NCBI GenBank assembly: GCA_020247305.1 | Contig: JADCJE010000070.1 | Location: 1 to 43,605, forward strand | Length of the DNA stretch: 43,605 bases | DNA from: Phycisphaerales bacterium | Lineage (GTDB): Bacteria; Planctomycetota; UBA1135; UBA2386 | Direction of reading: 5' to 3' | Part shown: piece by piece, positions 9,589-19,152 of the stretch | Position numbering within the stretch: the stretch's first letter is position 1 | How the letters are laid out: every line of letters begins with the position of its first letter | Program-made: the position numbers and the translations under genes | The notes under the pieces: generated by a model | Database searches by the model: none | Told to the model about the DNA's origin: nothing | Seen by the model: only the letters and a program-made list of their open reading frames with translations

Positions 9589-11331
9589 TCAACCGCCGAC
9601 CGACGCGTACAGCCGCGTCAGGTCGACCTCGTGGAGGCGCGCGCGCAGCTCCTTGCAGCGCGACGCGTGCCGCAGGCCGGCGGGATCGTCGGGCAGGGCG
9701 AGGAACGCGTGCGCGCTCGCGACCAGCACGGCCTTGGTGCGCGCGCGCGACAGCGCGACGTTGATCCGGTTGAGCGACAGGTGGAAGCCGCCGCGCACGC
9801 GCGCCTCGCTGGCGTCGCCGACCGTCAGCGACACGATCACGACCTCGCGTTCCTGGCCCTGGATGCTGTCCACGGTGTCGCACACGATCGCCGCACCGCC
9901 GGTCAACTGGCGGCGCTCGATCGCGGCGCGCAACTGGCTGACCTGCGCCCGGAACGGCGCGATGACCGCGATCTCCTGCGGCGGCACGCCATGCCGCCGC
10001 ACGAGGTCCTCGATCAGGTCGCCGACCGCGGCGATCTCCTCCGGCGAGCGCTGGCCCGGCTGGCGATGGTCGATGCGCAGCCACGTGACGCCGTGCGCCG
10101 GATCGAGCGCCTCGTCGAGCTTGCCGCCCGGTACGAACGGCATGCGGCGGCCGGCGGCGGCGGGCGCCGGGTGCAGCCGACCGCCGTAGAACGTCTCGCT
10201 GACGACCCGGCAGACCGCCTCGTTCATGCGGTACGTGACGTCGAGCAGGCGGCTGCCGTAGCGCTCGTGCAGGAACTCGAACACCGACTGCGCCGCCTGC
10301 GGATCCGCGTCGGCGCGCGCGATGACCGGCGGCAACTGCATGTGGTCGCCGAAGAACAGCCAGCGCGCCGAGCGCGCCATCGCCGGCAGCGCGTGGGGCA
10401 CCGGCATCTGCCCGGCCTCGTCGAAGATCGCGTAGTGGAAGCCCTCGCGCTCGTGCAGCTTGCCGATCTGGAAGCACGTGCCGGCGACGACGCAGCCGCC
10501 CTCGGGCGTGCGCAGCGACTTGGCGTCCGCCGACTCGACGCCGGCGCCGCGCAGCGGGCTGCGCGCGTCGGGCGCGCCGGCGGCGAGCTTGATGAGCTTG
10601 AGGTCGGGGGCTTCGCGGCGGATCGCCAGCAGGGCGTTGTCGACGGCGCGGTGCGTGAAGGCGCACAGCGCGACGCGGCAGCCGCGCGCGCACAGCGCCG
10701 CGACGACGGCGGCGAGCAGGCGGGTCTTGCCGGTGCCGGGCGGGCCCTGCACGAGCGCGAGGCTCTCGGTGGCGATCGCCGCCGCGCCGACATCGACCTG
10801 CACGTCGTTGAGGCCGCGGCTGGCCAGCGCCTCGACGGCGCGCGTGTGGCGGCCGGCGTCGGCGGCGACGACGTGGTCCCCCGCCAGCACCGCGGCGAGG
10901 CGCGGCGTCGCGAACGCCTCGCGCACGTAGTCGCGCAGCCGGCCCTGCTGCGTGCGCGGCCGGCGGTCGACGACGTACTCGCTGCCGACGTCGAAGCGCG
11001 GCGAGCGACCGCGCTGGTAGCTGTCGACGGCGCAGAGCAGGACGCCCTTGTTGGCGTCGAACTCGCCGCAGACGAGCGGCGCGGCGCGTTCGAGATCGAG
11101 GCCGTCGCCGACGACCAGCAGGTCGCCGGCGCGGAAGCGCGACAGGTTCTCGGCGACGCGGAAGCCGTGCGTGCCGTTGCGTTCGCCGAGGTAGACAGCG
11201 CCGGCGATGCACTCGCCTTCGTTGACGCGCACGTCGATCGGCTGCGCGCGCATCTCGCGGTGGTTGCGCGACTCCTCGCGCTCCTCGCGGTCGAGCATGC
11301 GCAGCAGGCGTTCTTCGAGGGTCGTCGGCAC
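9589..11331 (-). CDS. UPF1/DNA2-like superfamily 1 helicase
   Basis: 580-residue SF1B helicase. A ~190-residue N-terminal region holds a small OB-like module (IAGAVYLGERNGTHGFRVA). Motif I is GPPGTGKT at 196-203, motif Ia CAFTHRAVDNAL, motif II FDEAGQ with DEAGQ at 304-308, motif III FFGDHMQLPPV, and motif IV-VI include AVIAPFRAQ, VDSIQGQEREVVIVSL and NRINVALSRAR. The family includes nucleic acid helicases acting 5' to 3'; whether this one prefers DNA or RNA is unknown. The start is GTG at 11331. All catalytic motifs appear intact. Confidence 0.93.
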   Translation of the reverse strand: MPTTLEERLLRMLDREEREESRNHREMRAQPIDVRVNEGECIAGAVYLGERNGTHGFRVAENLSRFRAGDLLVVGDGLDLERAAPLVCGEFDANKGVLLCAVDSYQRGRSPRFDVGSEYVVDRRPRTQQGRLRDYVREAFATPRLAAVLAGDHVVAADAGRHTRAVEALASRGLNDVQVDVGAAAIATESLALVQGPPGTGKTRLLAAVVAALCARGCRVALCAFTHRAVDNALLAIRREAPDLKLIKLAAGAPDARSPLRGAGVESADAKSLRTPEGGCVVAGTCFQIGKLHEREGFHYAIFDEAGQMPVPHALPAMARSARWLFFGDHMQLPPVIARADADPQAAQSVFEFLHERYGSRLLDVTYRMNEAVCRVVSETFYGGRLHPAPAAAGRRMPFVPGGKLDEALDPAHGVTWLRIDHRQPGQRSPEEIAAVGDLIEDLVRRHGVPPQEIAVIAPFRAQVSQLRAAIERRQLTGGAAIVCDTVDSIQGQEREVVIVSLTVGDASEARVRGGFHLSLNRINVALSRARTKAVLVASAHAFLALPDDPAGLRHASRCKELRARLHEVDLTRLYASVGG

Positions 11332-11445
11332 GGGCGATCTGGCGCCGCATCATGGCCACCCCCGACGGCGGATCCAGTGCGCGCGGCGATCGCAGCAGCG
11401 CCACCGCGACCGGCCGCTGCGCGAAGGTCGGCGAGGCCGCGCCCG

Positions 11446-12957
11446 TCAGGGCAGTTCCGACAGGCGCTTGGCGAGGGCGCCGACGGCCGGCGCATGCAGC
11501 AGCGCGTCGTGCGTGCCGTCGACCTCGACGCGGTCGCGGCGGCCGATGCGCCACGGTCCCAACCGAGGAAACGCGTCGTCCGCCACGTGGCCAGCAGCTC
11601 GCTGGTGCGCGGGCGCACCAGCGGGCAGTGCCCGTCGAAGGGCCGCGTCGGCCGGTAGGCCTTGGCGCGTTCGTAGAGCCCGATCGCGCGCAGGTCCGGC
11701 GCGAGGACGGCCGTGCCGCCGCCGCCGGACGCCGCCGACGCCTGCGGCGCGGCGCGCACGAGCGCGCGCTGGAGGCGGCGCCAGCTCTCCTGCAAGCGAT
11801 TGCGCCGCATCACGCCCCACCACGCCGTGTCGATCAGCGAATTCGCGGGAGCGCAGCGTCTGCGCGCGATGCGCCGCCGCGAGGAAGTTGGCGGCGACGG
11901 TGGGCGGTTCGCCGACGACGGCGGCGGGGCCGGCGCGGCACGGCGCGCCGCGCGTCGTCGTCGCCGAGGATCGCGAGTTCGCCGACGCGCGCGTCGGAAT
12001 CGCGCCGGCCGAGTTCGAGCAGCGCCGTCAGGTGACCCAGCGCCCGCGTCGCGAGTTCGGCGTCGAACAGGCCGCAGTTGGCGTCGAGCGAGACCTCGAG
12101 GGGGCGGCGCCGTGCCGGTGCGCTTGCACGGTGATCGACTCGCGTGCGCTCCACGGCCGGGCTGCGGCGGCGAACGCGCCGTTCGCGTCGAGGATGGCCG
12201 GCAGCGTCGGTTCGTAGCGGCACGGCAGGCCGGCGAACGAAGTCGGCGCCGCGGAGTGCACGTTGAGCACCACGTCGCAGCGCGCCTGCCGCGCCGGCAC
12301 GGTCCAACCGCGGTGCGGACGCACGCGCGCGACCTCGGCCTGCACGTCGGCGAGCAGCGCGCGCATCGTCGGCGGCGGCGCGACGGCGACGCGGTTGGGC
12401 ACGATCGCCATCAGCAGCCCGAGCGTGCGCGCGTGCGCGCCGTCGCGATTGCGCAACGGCGCGCCGGTGGCGCCGACGGCGTCGCCCGCGTACGCAGACG
12501 CGAGCCGCTCGACGAACACCAGGCACGAACTGCTGTCGGTGACGACGTGGTGCTGCACGAGCACGAACTCGCGGCGCTGCGGCCCGCTGCGCAGCAGCGC
12601 CGTGCGGGACAACGGTTCACCGACGCCAAAGCGCGGCCGCAGGAAGACGCTGCGCCGGCGCGCCGCCGCGTCGTCGTCCGCGACGTCCGCCGTCACCAGC
12701 GCCGGCGCGACGGGCGACGGCCGCAGCAGTGGCCCGCCGTCCGGATCGACCGCGAACCGGCAGGCGTCGTTGGCGGCGACCACGGCAGCGAACGCGCCGG
12801 CGCAGCAGGCTTCGTCGAGCGCGCCCTCGACGACGAGCCGCACGACGACGTGGTTGCACGGCGCGTCCGGAAACAGCGCGTCCGCCAGCCTGGACGCTTC
12901 CTGCCGCGGCGACAGCCGCAACGGAGCGCCAGCATAGTGCGCGGATCCGCCGTGCAT
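11446..12957 (-). pseudogene. Frameshifted NRPS-like condensation-thioesterase relic
   Basis: From ATG 12957 the first frame encodes a condensation-domain N-terminus (LSPRQEASRLADALFPDAP) with QHHVVTDSSS replacing the HHxxxDG catalytic motif, then GLLMAIVPNRVAV. The match jumps frame at a G5 run (12100-12104) into LEVSLDANCGLFDAEL and VGELAILGDDDARR, typical of the domain's end. Further jumps near 11930 and 11845 lead to thioesterase-like LYERAKAYRPTRPFDGHCPL, and another near 11565 to RVEVDGTHDALL before the stop at 11446. The condensation part is about 100 residues short, no adenylation or carrier domain remains, and no GxSxG serine is seen. Several indels argue for decay, though assembly error is possible. 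Confidence 0.7.
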
Positions 12958-12977
12958 CGGCGCTGCTGTACCCGGCG

Positions 12978-14150
12978 TCAGGCCGGCAGGAGCGGCCCCA
13001 GGACCGCGAGCCGCTGCTGCGCCACACGGTCCCACGTGTAGTCGGCGCTGCGGCGCGCCGCCGCGCTCGCCATGCGCCCGCGCAGGACGGGATCGTCGGC
13101 GAGCGCGCGCAACGAGCGCGCGATCGCGTCGACGTCGTCGGGCTCGACGACGAATCCTTCGATGCCATCGCGCACGACCCAACCCGCCGACGCCGGCGAC
13201 ATCACCGACGGCAGGCCGGCGGCCAGCGCGAGGTAGCTGACCAGGGGGCTGCCTTCCTCGAAGCTCGTCAGCACGAACGCGTCCGCCTCGCCGTACACGC
13301 CGACGAGGTCCGACGTATAGGCGCGGAATTCCACCGTGGCCTGCCGCATCAACGCAGCGTGCTGCTCGGCGACCTCGGGCTCGATGCGGCCGACGACGAG
13401 CAGGCGGCCGTCGATGCCGGCCTGGGCCCAGGCCCGCAGCAGGATCGGCAGGCCTTTGCGCACGGAGCCGCTGCCGCAGAACAGGAACGTCAGACGCGAA
13501 CTGGCGGTGCGCACCGGCTGGAACGTGTGCGGGTTGAAGCCGTAGCTGGTCGGCACGATGCGCGCGCGCGGCACGCCGAGCGCGGCGTAGCTGTCGGCGA
13601 CGTGGGGACTGCAGGCGAGCACGGCGTCGTCGGGCGCGACCTTGCCGCGCTCGACGGCGATCGCCGCCGCGTCGGGCGTCGTGCGCATCGGCATGCCGGC
13701 GGCGCCGTAGGCGCGTTCGAGCATGTTCCAGCCGAGCGGGTACGCGGCATTGACGGGATCGTGGACGATGGTCACGCCCCGTGCGCGCAGCGCCGTGACG
13801 TCCGCGACCGACGGTCCCGGGTAGAGCACGGCGACGTCGCCGGCGCGGACCTCGCGACGCAGCTGCCGCATGGTCCAACGCGCCATCCAGTCCATGCCCT
13901 TCGCGTGCCGCACGAGCAGGCGAGCGAGCTGCTGCGGCACGGAGCCGCGCAGGTAGTGGCGCTCCGCCTCGCGGTTGGCCATCGACAGCCACGCCGTGCA
14001 CGTGAACCGTCGGCGCAGCGCAGCGTCGCGATCGACGGCGTCGCAGAACTCCAGCACGATGCCGGCGATGCCCGCGCGCGCGGCCGGCATCGGGAACACC
14101 GAGTGGATGCGCGCCGGCGCCGCGGACGGCTTGGCCGTTTCGCCGCTCAT
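12978..14150 (-). CDS. GT4 family glycosyltransferase
   Basis: 390 residues, GT-B fold. The C-terminal half carries the group 1 (GT4) nucleotide-sugar domain: LTFLFCGSGSVRKGLPILLR, then RLLVVGRIEP, VYGEADAFVLTSFEEGSPLV and AAGLPSVMS. The usual E-x7-E pair is imperfect: the first acidic position is present in SFEEGSP but the second falls on Leu in SYLAL. The N-terminal half includes VAVLYPGPS and IVHDPVNAAYPLG. Start ATG at 14150. The relic at 12957 begins 20 bp after its stop. Presumed role: adding a sugar to a surface glycan or glycolipid; donor unknown. Confidence 0.88.
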   Translation of the reverse strand: MSGETAKPSAAPARIHSVFPMPAARAGIAGIVLEFCDAVDRDAALRRRFTCTAWLSMANREAERHYLRGSVPQQLARLLVRHAKGMDWMARWTMRQLRREVRAGDVAVLYPGPSVADVTALRARGVTIVHDPVNAAYPLGWNMLERAYGAAGMPMRTTPDAAAIAVERGKVAPDDAVLACSPHVADSYAALGVPRARIVPTSYGFNPHTFQPVRTASSRLTFLFCGSGSVRKGLPILLRAWAQAGIDGRLLVVGRIEPEVAEQHAALMRQATVEFRAYTSDLVGVYGEADAFVLTSFEEGSPLVSYLALAAGLPSVMSPASAGWVVRDGIEGFVVEPDDVDAIARSLRALADDPVLRGRMASAAARRSADYTWDRVAQQRLAVLGPLLPA

Positions 14151-14208
14151 GCGTGCTCGCGCACCTTCGTCGCGCGGATCGCAAGCGCCCTCGTCGTGTC
14201 CCGTTGCA

Positions 14209-15699
14209 TCATCGCGCCAACCGATGCAGCGTAGCCGAAGGCGTGCGCGCGAGCACCGACGCATTCGCGGCGAGCCACGCCGCGAGCTCGGTGGTCTGCC
14301 GCTCCGGCGCGGTCTCGACGTACAGAACGGCGCCGCGGGCAGCGAGGTCGGCGAGCCGCGCGCCGTCGACGCCATCGACGGGCAGCAGCCACGCCTTGCG
14401 GCGAGCAAGGTACGGCAACACGGGCTCTTCGAAGTTGCTCGGCCGCCGCCACAGGACGTCGAAGGCGGGCTTGGGACCGCGCACGACGATGCGCGCCTCC
14501 GGCTGTGCGTGCAGGCGGATCGCCGCCGCGGTGGCGTCGTGGCTCGTCGGCGCGCGGCCCGGACGCAGCAAGATCTCTGCTGCATGGGCATGCACGGTCG
14601 CCGCCGCGATCGCGATGGCGGCGACGGGCGCGAGCCACCGCGGCGACGGCGCCAGCGCGATCGCGCGCGCGATGCACCACGTGCCGGCCAGCGCCGCGAA
14701 GGCGTGGTAATGCGGCCCCATGCCCGCGTCGTGGCTGTAGCGGAACGTGCCGACGAGGCCGAGCGCCGCCACCGCGAGGATGCCGGCGTCGAGCCGGTCG
14801 AGCCGACGCGCCAGCAGGAGTCGCAGACCGGCGAGCGCGCCGAGCCAACCACACCCGTACGCCAGCGTCGAGCGCGCGAGGCTGAGCCAGAGGCCCGGAC
14901 GCAGCAGCGAGGCGGCGTCGGGCGTCTTCACGTCGCCGAAGGTCACGCCGTACGTGAGTCCGGTCGCGAGTCCGAGCGCGCGCGCGTGCACGATCCAGCC
15001 ACCGACCGCGCCGACGACGACCGCGAAGCCGAGCCAGACGCGTGCCTCGCGCAAACGCGCCGGTCGCAGGGCGCAGGCGAACACCGCCTGCAGCGCGACG
15101 AACTGCAGCGACGTCGGCTTGGCGAGCGCGCCGAGCGCCGTCCACGCCACGGCGAGCGCGAGCGTGCGGCCGCGGCCGTCGTCGAGGAAGCGCACGAACG
15201 CGGCGAGCCCGGCGGCGCCGAGCGCCAGGCTCGTGGCGTCGGGCATGACGCGGGTGCCGAGGTGCGCGGCCTGCGCGGAACCGAGCAGCGCGAACACGCC
15301 GAACCACGCCGCGCGGCGGCCGCACGCGCGCGCGAGCAGGGAAAACCACGACGCCGCGAGCCACGTCGTCGCCGCCAGCGACACGAGACGGCCCGGCCAT
15401 TCGACGTCACCGAACACGCGCAGCAGGAGCGCGACGACCGTCTGGTAGACCGGCAGTTCGCATTCGACCTCGCCGGAGGTGTCGCCGCGCCAGTCGACGC
15501 ACGGCCGCAGCGGATCGAAGCGCTCGAACGCGAGGTTGCGCGCGACGGACTGCGTGTCGCACTCGCGCCACGATGGCCCGATGGCATCGCCGCCGAACAG
15601 CGCCCACGACAGCGCGGCATAGGCGAGCAACACGGCGCCCAGACGCAGCCGGTCGGCGCGCGCCGCGCGCCGCAGCGCCGGGTCAGGGTTCATGGTCAT
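14209..15699 (-). CDS. GT-C-like multi-pass membrane glycosyltransferase
   Basis: 496-residue integral membrane protein with about ten hydrophobic segments across residues 20-400 and a soluble C-terminal ~100 residues. The first extracytoplasmic loop contains WRECDTQSVARNLAFERFDP, where the acidic residues sit as expected for GT-C enzymes of the PMT/ArnT type that use polyprenyl-phosphate sugars. Later landmarks are GTRVMPDATSLALG and KPTSLQFVALQAVF. Start ATG at 15699, with ATG 15693 as an alternative. It ends 58 bp before the GT4 gene at 14150, so the two are probably co-transcribed. Assignment to GT-C is by topology and loop motif, not by a full signature. Confidence 0.78.
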   Translation of the reverse strand: MTMNPDPALRRAARADRLRLGAVLLAYAALSWALFGGDAIGPSWRECDTQSVARNLAFERFDPLRPCVDWRGDTSGEVECELPVYQTVVALLLRVFGDVEWPGRLVSLAATTWLAASWFSLLARACGRRAAWFGVFALLGSAQAAHLGTRVMPDATSLALGAAGLAAFVRFLDDGRGRTLALAVAWTALGALAKPTSLQFVALQAVFACALRPARLREARVWLGFAVVVGAVGGWIVHARALGLATGLTYGVTFGDVKTPDAASLLRPGLWLSLARSTLAYGCGWLGALAGLRLLLARRLDRLDAGILAVAALGLVGTFRYSHDAGMGPHYHAFAALAGTWCIARAIALAPSPRWLAPVAAIAIAAATVHAHAAEILLRPGRAPTSHDATAAAIRLHAQPEARIVVRGPKPAFDVLWRRPSNFEEPVLPYLARRKAWLLPVDGVDGARLADLAARGAVLYVETAPERQTTELAAWLAANASVLARTPSATLHRLAR

Positions 15700-15846
15700 C
15701 GGCGTAGCAGCACGGGACGGCCCGCAAGGACTCGGGATGGTAGCCGTGCAGCCATTGCGCACGACCGGCATCGCCGAAACGGCGCTGCGCAGGGCGATTC
15801 GGCACCCCCCAACCATCGGCCACCCGATTCCCGTTCCCGCAGTACC

Positions 15847-17739
15847 ATGTCCGGCCCTCCTCCCATGCTCCGCACCCCTGCCATCGCGCTGCTGCTCGCC
15901 GTCGGCGCCACCGCCCAGATCGTCCCGGACGGCTTCACGGTCGACACGCTGCTGTCCGACTCCCTCATCCGGCCCACGGACCTGTGCTTCCTGCCCGACG
16001 GTCGCTGCCTGATCGCCACGAACTCCGGCACCATCGTCGTCTACGCCGGCGGCGCCTACGGCGCGATCGGTGCCGTGCCATCGGTTTCGCAAGGCGGCGA
16101 GAGCGGCTTGCTGAGCATCGTCGCGGACCCGCAGTTCGCGACCAACGGCCACGTCTACGTCTGGTACACGAGCACGCTCGACGCGTCGATGCACCTCGAC
16201 CGCTTCACGCTGCTCGGGCCGCGCACCGCGCCGACCAGCCCCAACCTGACGCTCGACGTGGCATCGCGGCGCGTCGTGCTGGACGCGCTGCCCAACCAGG
16301 CGGCGATCCACAACGGCGGTTCGCTGCGCTTTGGCCCGGACGGCAAGCTGTATGTCAGCGTCGGCGACGACGCCGACAGCTGCAACGCGCCGTTCCCGAC
16401 CAGCGGTGTCGGCTGCGTGCTCCGCCTCGACGTCGCCTGGATGCCGTCGACGCCGAGCGCCGTCGCGCCGACGTACTCGCAACTGGACCCTGGCACCAAC
16501 CCGCTGAGCGCCAACACGGACGTGGCGCAGCTGGTGGTGGCGAGCGGCCTGCGCAACCCGTTCCGCATGGAGATCGACGAGCTCACCGGCAACCTGTACG
16601 TCGGCGACGTCGGCGAGGCGCTGAGCGAGGAGCTCAACGAATACGTGCGCGGCGCCGGCAATCCCGTGCTGCGCGACTTCGGCTGGAGCCGCCGCGAGGG
16701 CCTGCAGCCCGGCCCCGGCTGCCCGACCGATCCGACGGCCGCGCCGGTCGATCCGATCTTCGCCGAGTTCAACGCCGCCGGCTGGAAGTCGATCATGGCG
16801 GGGCCGTGCTACCGCAACCGGCCACAGGTGAGCGGCTTCGGCCCTTCGTACGAAGGCCACGTCTTCGTCACCGACTACTACTCGGGCGAGATCCGGCGGC
16901 TGGTCAAGTCAGGCACGGCCTGGCAGGTCGCGACCCCGGTGGCCGGCCAGCCGGCGACGGCCTCCTGGGCGACCGGCTTCACCAACACGTGCGCGCTGCG
17001 CATGGGGCCGGACGGCTGCCTGTGGTTCGTGCGCAACTTCTTCTTCGGCGAGATCGGCCGCATCCGGCGCAACAGCGTGCAGAACGGCCTGCTGGCGATG
17101 AGCGGCAACGGCCAGCGCGTCGCCACGGGCGACGTCTTCCCCAGCCCGATCGTCGTGCGCGCGCTCGACGCGCTCGGGCACCCGGTCGCCAACACGGCGA
17201 TCACCTTCAGCGTGCAGGGCGGCGCCACGCTGCAGACGCCCATGCCGGTGCTGACCGACGCCACCGGCCACGCGCAGGCCACCCTCACTGCCACGGCCGC
17301 CGGCGGCCCCGTGCGCGTGTTCGCCATCCAGGCGACGAACGGCGCCACCGCGGCCTTCGACCTGTACGTGCGCCGGCTGACCGCGACGCACGCAGCGCCG
17401 CAGCTGAGCATCGGCATCGCCAACACCACGGACGCCAGCCCGGCGCAGGTGCCCTACATCCTGCTGACCGGCTTCCCCGGCGTGGCCTCGCTGGCGACCC
17501 CGGTCGGTTCGCTGTGCATCAACCCGACCGACGCGCTCGCGGTGGTGATGGAAGACGGCGTCGGCGTGTTCGGCGGCGTGTCGCTGTCGGGCAACGGCGG
17601 CACCGGTTCGCCGTCGCTCAACGTGCAGTACGCGCTGCCGCCAGGACTGCTGACCGGGCTGTCGATGCGCTTCCAGGCCGTCGGCCTCGATCCGATCACG
17701 GGCTGGTTCCGCACCAACTGCGCGTCGATCCAGTTCTGA
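15847..17739 (+). CDS. Secreted PQQ-dependent sugar dehydrogenase-like protein
   Basis: 630 residues. A signal peptide ends near AVGATAQ (cleavage about residue 24). A six-bladed beta-propeller of the glucose/sorbosone dehydrogenase family follows: IRPTDLCFLPDGR, GESGLLSIVADPQF, then AIHNGGSLRFGPDGKLYVSV with the expected catalytic histidine, GLRNPFRMEID and NLYVGDVGE. Residues ~415-510 form a bacterial Ig-like domain (GHPVANTAITFSVQGGATLQ). The last ~110 residues are a beta-rich module ending FRTNCASIQF, like the C-terminal modules of planctomycetal secreted proteins. The ATG at 15865 is an alternative start giving a more compact signal peptide. Sugar specificity is unknown. Confidence 0.87.
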   Translation: MSGPPPMLRTPAIALLLAVGATAQIVPDGFTVDTLLSDSLIRPTDLCFLPDGRCLIATNSGTIVVYAGGAYGAIGAVPSVSQGGESGLLSIVADPQFATNGHVYVWYTSTLDASMHLDRFTLLGPRTAPTSPNLTLDVASRRVVLDALPNQAAIHNGGSLRFGPDGKLYVSVGDDADSCNAPFPTSGVGCVLRLDVAWMPSTPSAVAPTYSQLDPGTNPLSANTDVAQLVVASGLRNPFRMEIDELTGNLYVGDVGEALSEELNEYVRGAGNPVLRDFGWSRREGLQPGPGCPTDPTAAPVDPIFAEFNAAGWKSIMAGPCYRNRPQVSGFGPSYEGHVFVTDYYSGEIRRLVKSGTAWQVATPVAGQPATASWATGFTNTCALRMGPDGCLWFVRNFFFGEIGRIRRNSVQNGLLAMSGNGQRVATGDVFPSPIVVRALDALGHPVANTAITFSVQGGATLQTPMPVLTDATGHAQATLTATAAGGPVRVFAIQATNGATAAFDLYVRRLTATHAAPQLSIGIANTTDASPAQVPYILLTGFPGVASLATPVGSLCINPTDALAVVMEDGVGVFGGVSLSGNGGTGSPSLNVQYALPPGLLTGLSMRFQAVGLDPITGWFRTNCASIQF

Positions 17740-17755
17740 CCGTTGCAGACCGCTG

Positions 17756-17769
17756 CCGGGCCGGCCCGC
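17756..17769. terminator. Palindrome after sugar dehydrogenase gene
   Basis: A perfect 10-bp palindrome, GGGCCGGCCC at 17758-17767, flanked by one further C-G pair, lies about 19 bp after the stop codon at 17739. It may help terminate transcription. There is no T-run and palindromes of this composition are common at such GC content. Confidence 0.25.
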
Positions 17770-17869
17770 GGCGGCGGCCAGGGCGGTCGGACGGACGCCA
17801 CGAAACCGCGCGCTTCCCCGCTGCTGCGCGGTGGCGGCGGACGCGGTCGGGCTTCACGATGGCGCGGCG

Positions 17870-19093
17870 ATGACCCCGAACGACGTACTGGCCGGCGCCG
17901 CGACCGCGGCGAGCGCGCTGCTCGCCGTGCCGGCAGCGACCTTCGCCACGCAGTGCCTGCTCGGCAGCCTGCCGCGCCGGCCGCGACCGCCGGCCGAAGA
18001 CGCGCGGCTGCGCATGGCGGTCGTCGTGCCGGCGCACGACGAGGCCGCGGGCATCGCCGGCACGGTGCGCGACCTGCTGCCGCAGCTCGCGGCCGGTGAC
18101 CGCCTCGTGGTGGTCGCCGACAACTGCGCCGACGACACCGCGGCGGTCGCGCGCGCCGCGGCCGCCGCCGGCGGCGCGACGGCGACGACCGTGCTTGAGC
18201 GCCACGACGCGGCGCGCCGGGGCAAAGGCCACGCACTGGCGCACGCGCTGGCGCACCTCGACGCCGAGCCGCCCGACGTCGTCGTGTTCGTCGACGCCGA
18301 CTGCCGCATCGCCGGCGGTTCGCTGCGCGGTCTCGCCGCGTTCGCGGCGGCGGCGCGGCGCCCGGCGCAGGCCGAGTACCTGCTCGCTGCGCCGCCGCAA
18401 GCGACGCCGCTCGCGCGGCTCGGCGCGTTCGCGGTGCTCGTGCGCAACCGCGTGCGTCCACGCGGCCTCGCGCGCCTCGGCCTGCCGTGCCAGATCACCG
18501 GCAGCGGCTTCGCGCTGCCTTGGGCGCTGACCGCGCACGTGCGCGGGCTAGGCGGCGACATCGTCGAGGACCTCGCGCTCGGCCTGACCACCGCCGCGGC
18601 CGGCGCGCCTTGCCGGGCCTGCCCCGACGTGCGCGTGACGAGCGTGTTGCCGGGCAGCGACGACGAAGCCGCGCGCCAACGGCGGCGCTGGGAACACGGC
18701 CAGCTCGCGACCGCGTGGCGGCGCACCCCCGGACTCGTGCTGCACGGCCTGCTCGGTCGACCGGCCCTGCTCGCGCTCGGCCTCGATCTGCTGGTGCCGC
18801 CGCTCGCGCTGCTCGTGCTGCTGCTCGCCGGCGCGTTCGGCGTGGCGCTGGCCGTTGGTGCATGGACCGGCCAGTGGCTGGCCGCGACCGTCGCCGGCGG
18901 CGCGCTCGGCGCCGTCGCCGCGGCGACGCTGGTCGCGTGGGCCGCGCACGCCCGCGGCGTGCTGCCGGTCCGCGACCTCGCGCGCATTCCGTTCTACGTC
19001 GTCTGGAAGCTGCCGCTCTACCTCGGCCTGTGGCGCGGCCGCGAGACGACGTGGCGGCGCACGGCGCGCGACGGCGAAGGGCCGCGCGGCTGA
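17870..19093 (+). CDS. GT2 family membrane glycosyltransferase
   Basis: 407 residues. An N-terminal membrane segment (LAGAATAASALLAVPAATFA) precedes a GT-A fold domain with VVVPAHDEAAGI, VVVADNCADDT, the nucleotide-binding FVDADCRI, QITGSGFALPW, the general-base EDLALGL, and QRRRWEHGQ, which matches the Q/RxxRW motif of processive GT2 enzymes. Two or three membrane helices (~290-380) follow. This layout is that of cellulose synthase- or hyaluronan synthase-like GT2 proteins, but it is short and the polymer is unknown. Start ATG at 17870. It converges on the metal-binding-domain gene at 19153. Confidence 0.88.
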   Translation: MTPNDVLAGAATAASALLAVPAATFATQCLLGSLPRRPRPPAEDARLRMAVVVPAHDEAAGIAGTVRDLLPQLAAGDRLVVVADNCADDTAAVARAAAAAGGATATTVLERHDAARRGKGHALAHALAHLDAEPPDVVVFVDADCRIAGGSLRGLAAFAAAARRPAQAEYLLAAPPQATPLARLGAFAVLVRNRVRPRGLARLGLPCQITGSGFALPWALTAHVRGLGGDIVEDLALGLTTAAAGAPCRACPDVRVTSVLPGSDDEAARQRRRWEHGQLATAWRRTPGLVLHGLLGRPALLALGLDLLVPPLALLVLLLAGAFGVALAVGAWTGQWLAATVAGGALGAVAAATLVAWAAHARGVLPVRDLARIPFYVVWKLPLYLGLWRGRETTWRRTARDGEGPRG

Positions 19094-19152
19094 GCGCCCG
19101 GGAAGCGACGACTCCAAGGGCTCGCAGGATGCCGCTGGTGGGCGCGCGGCGA

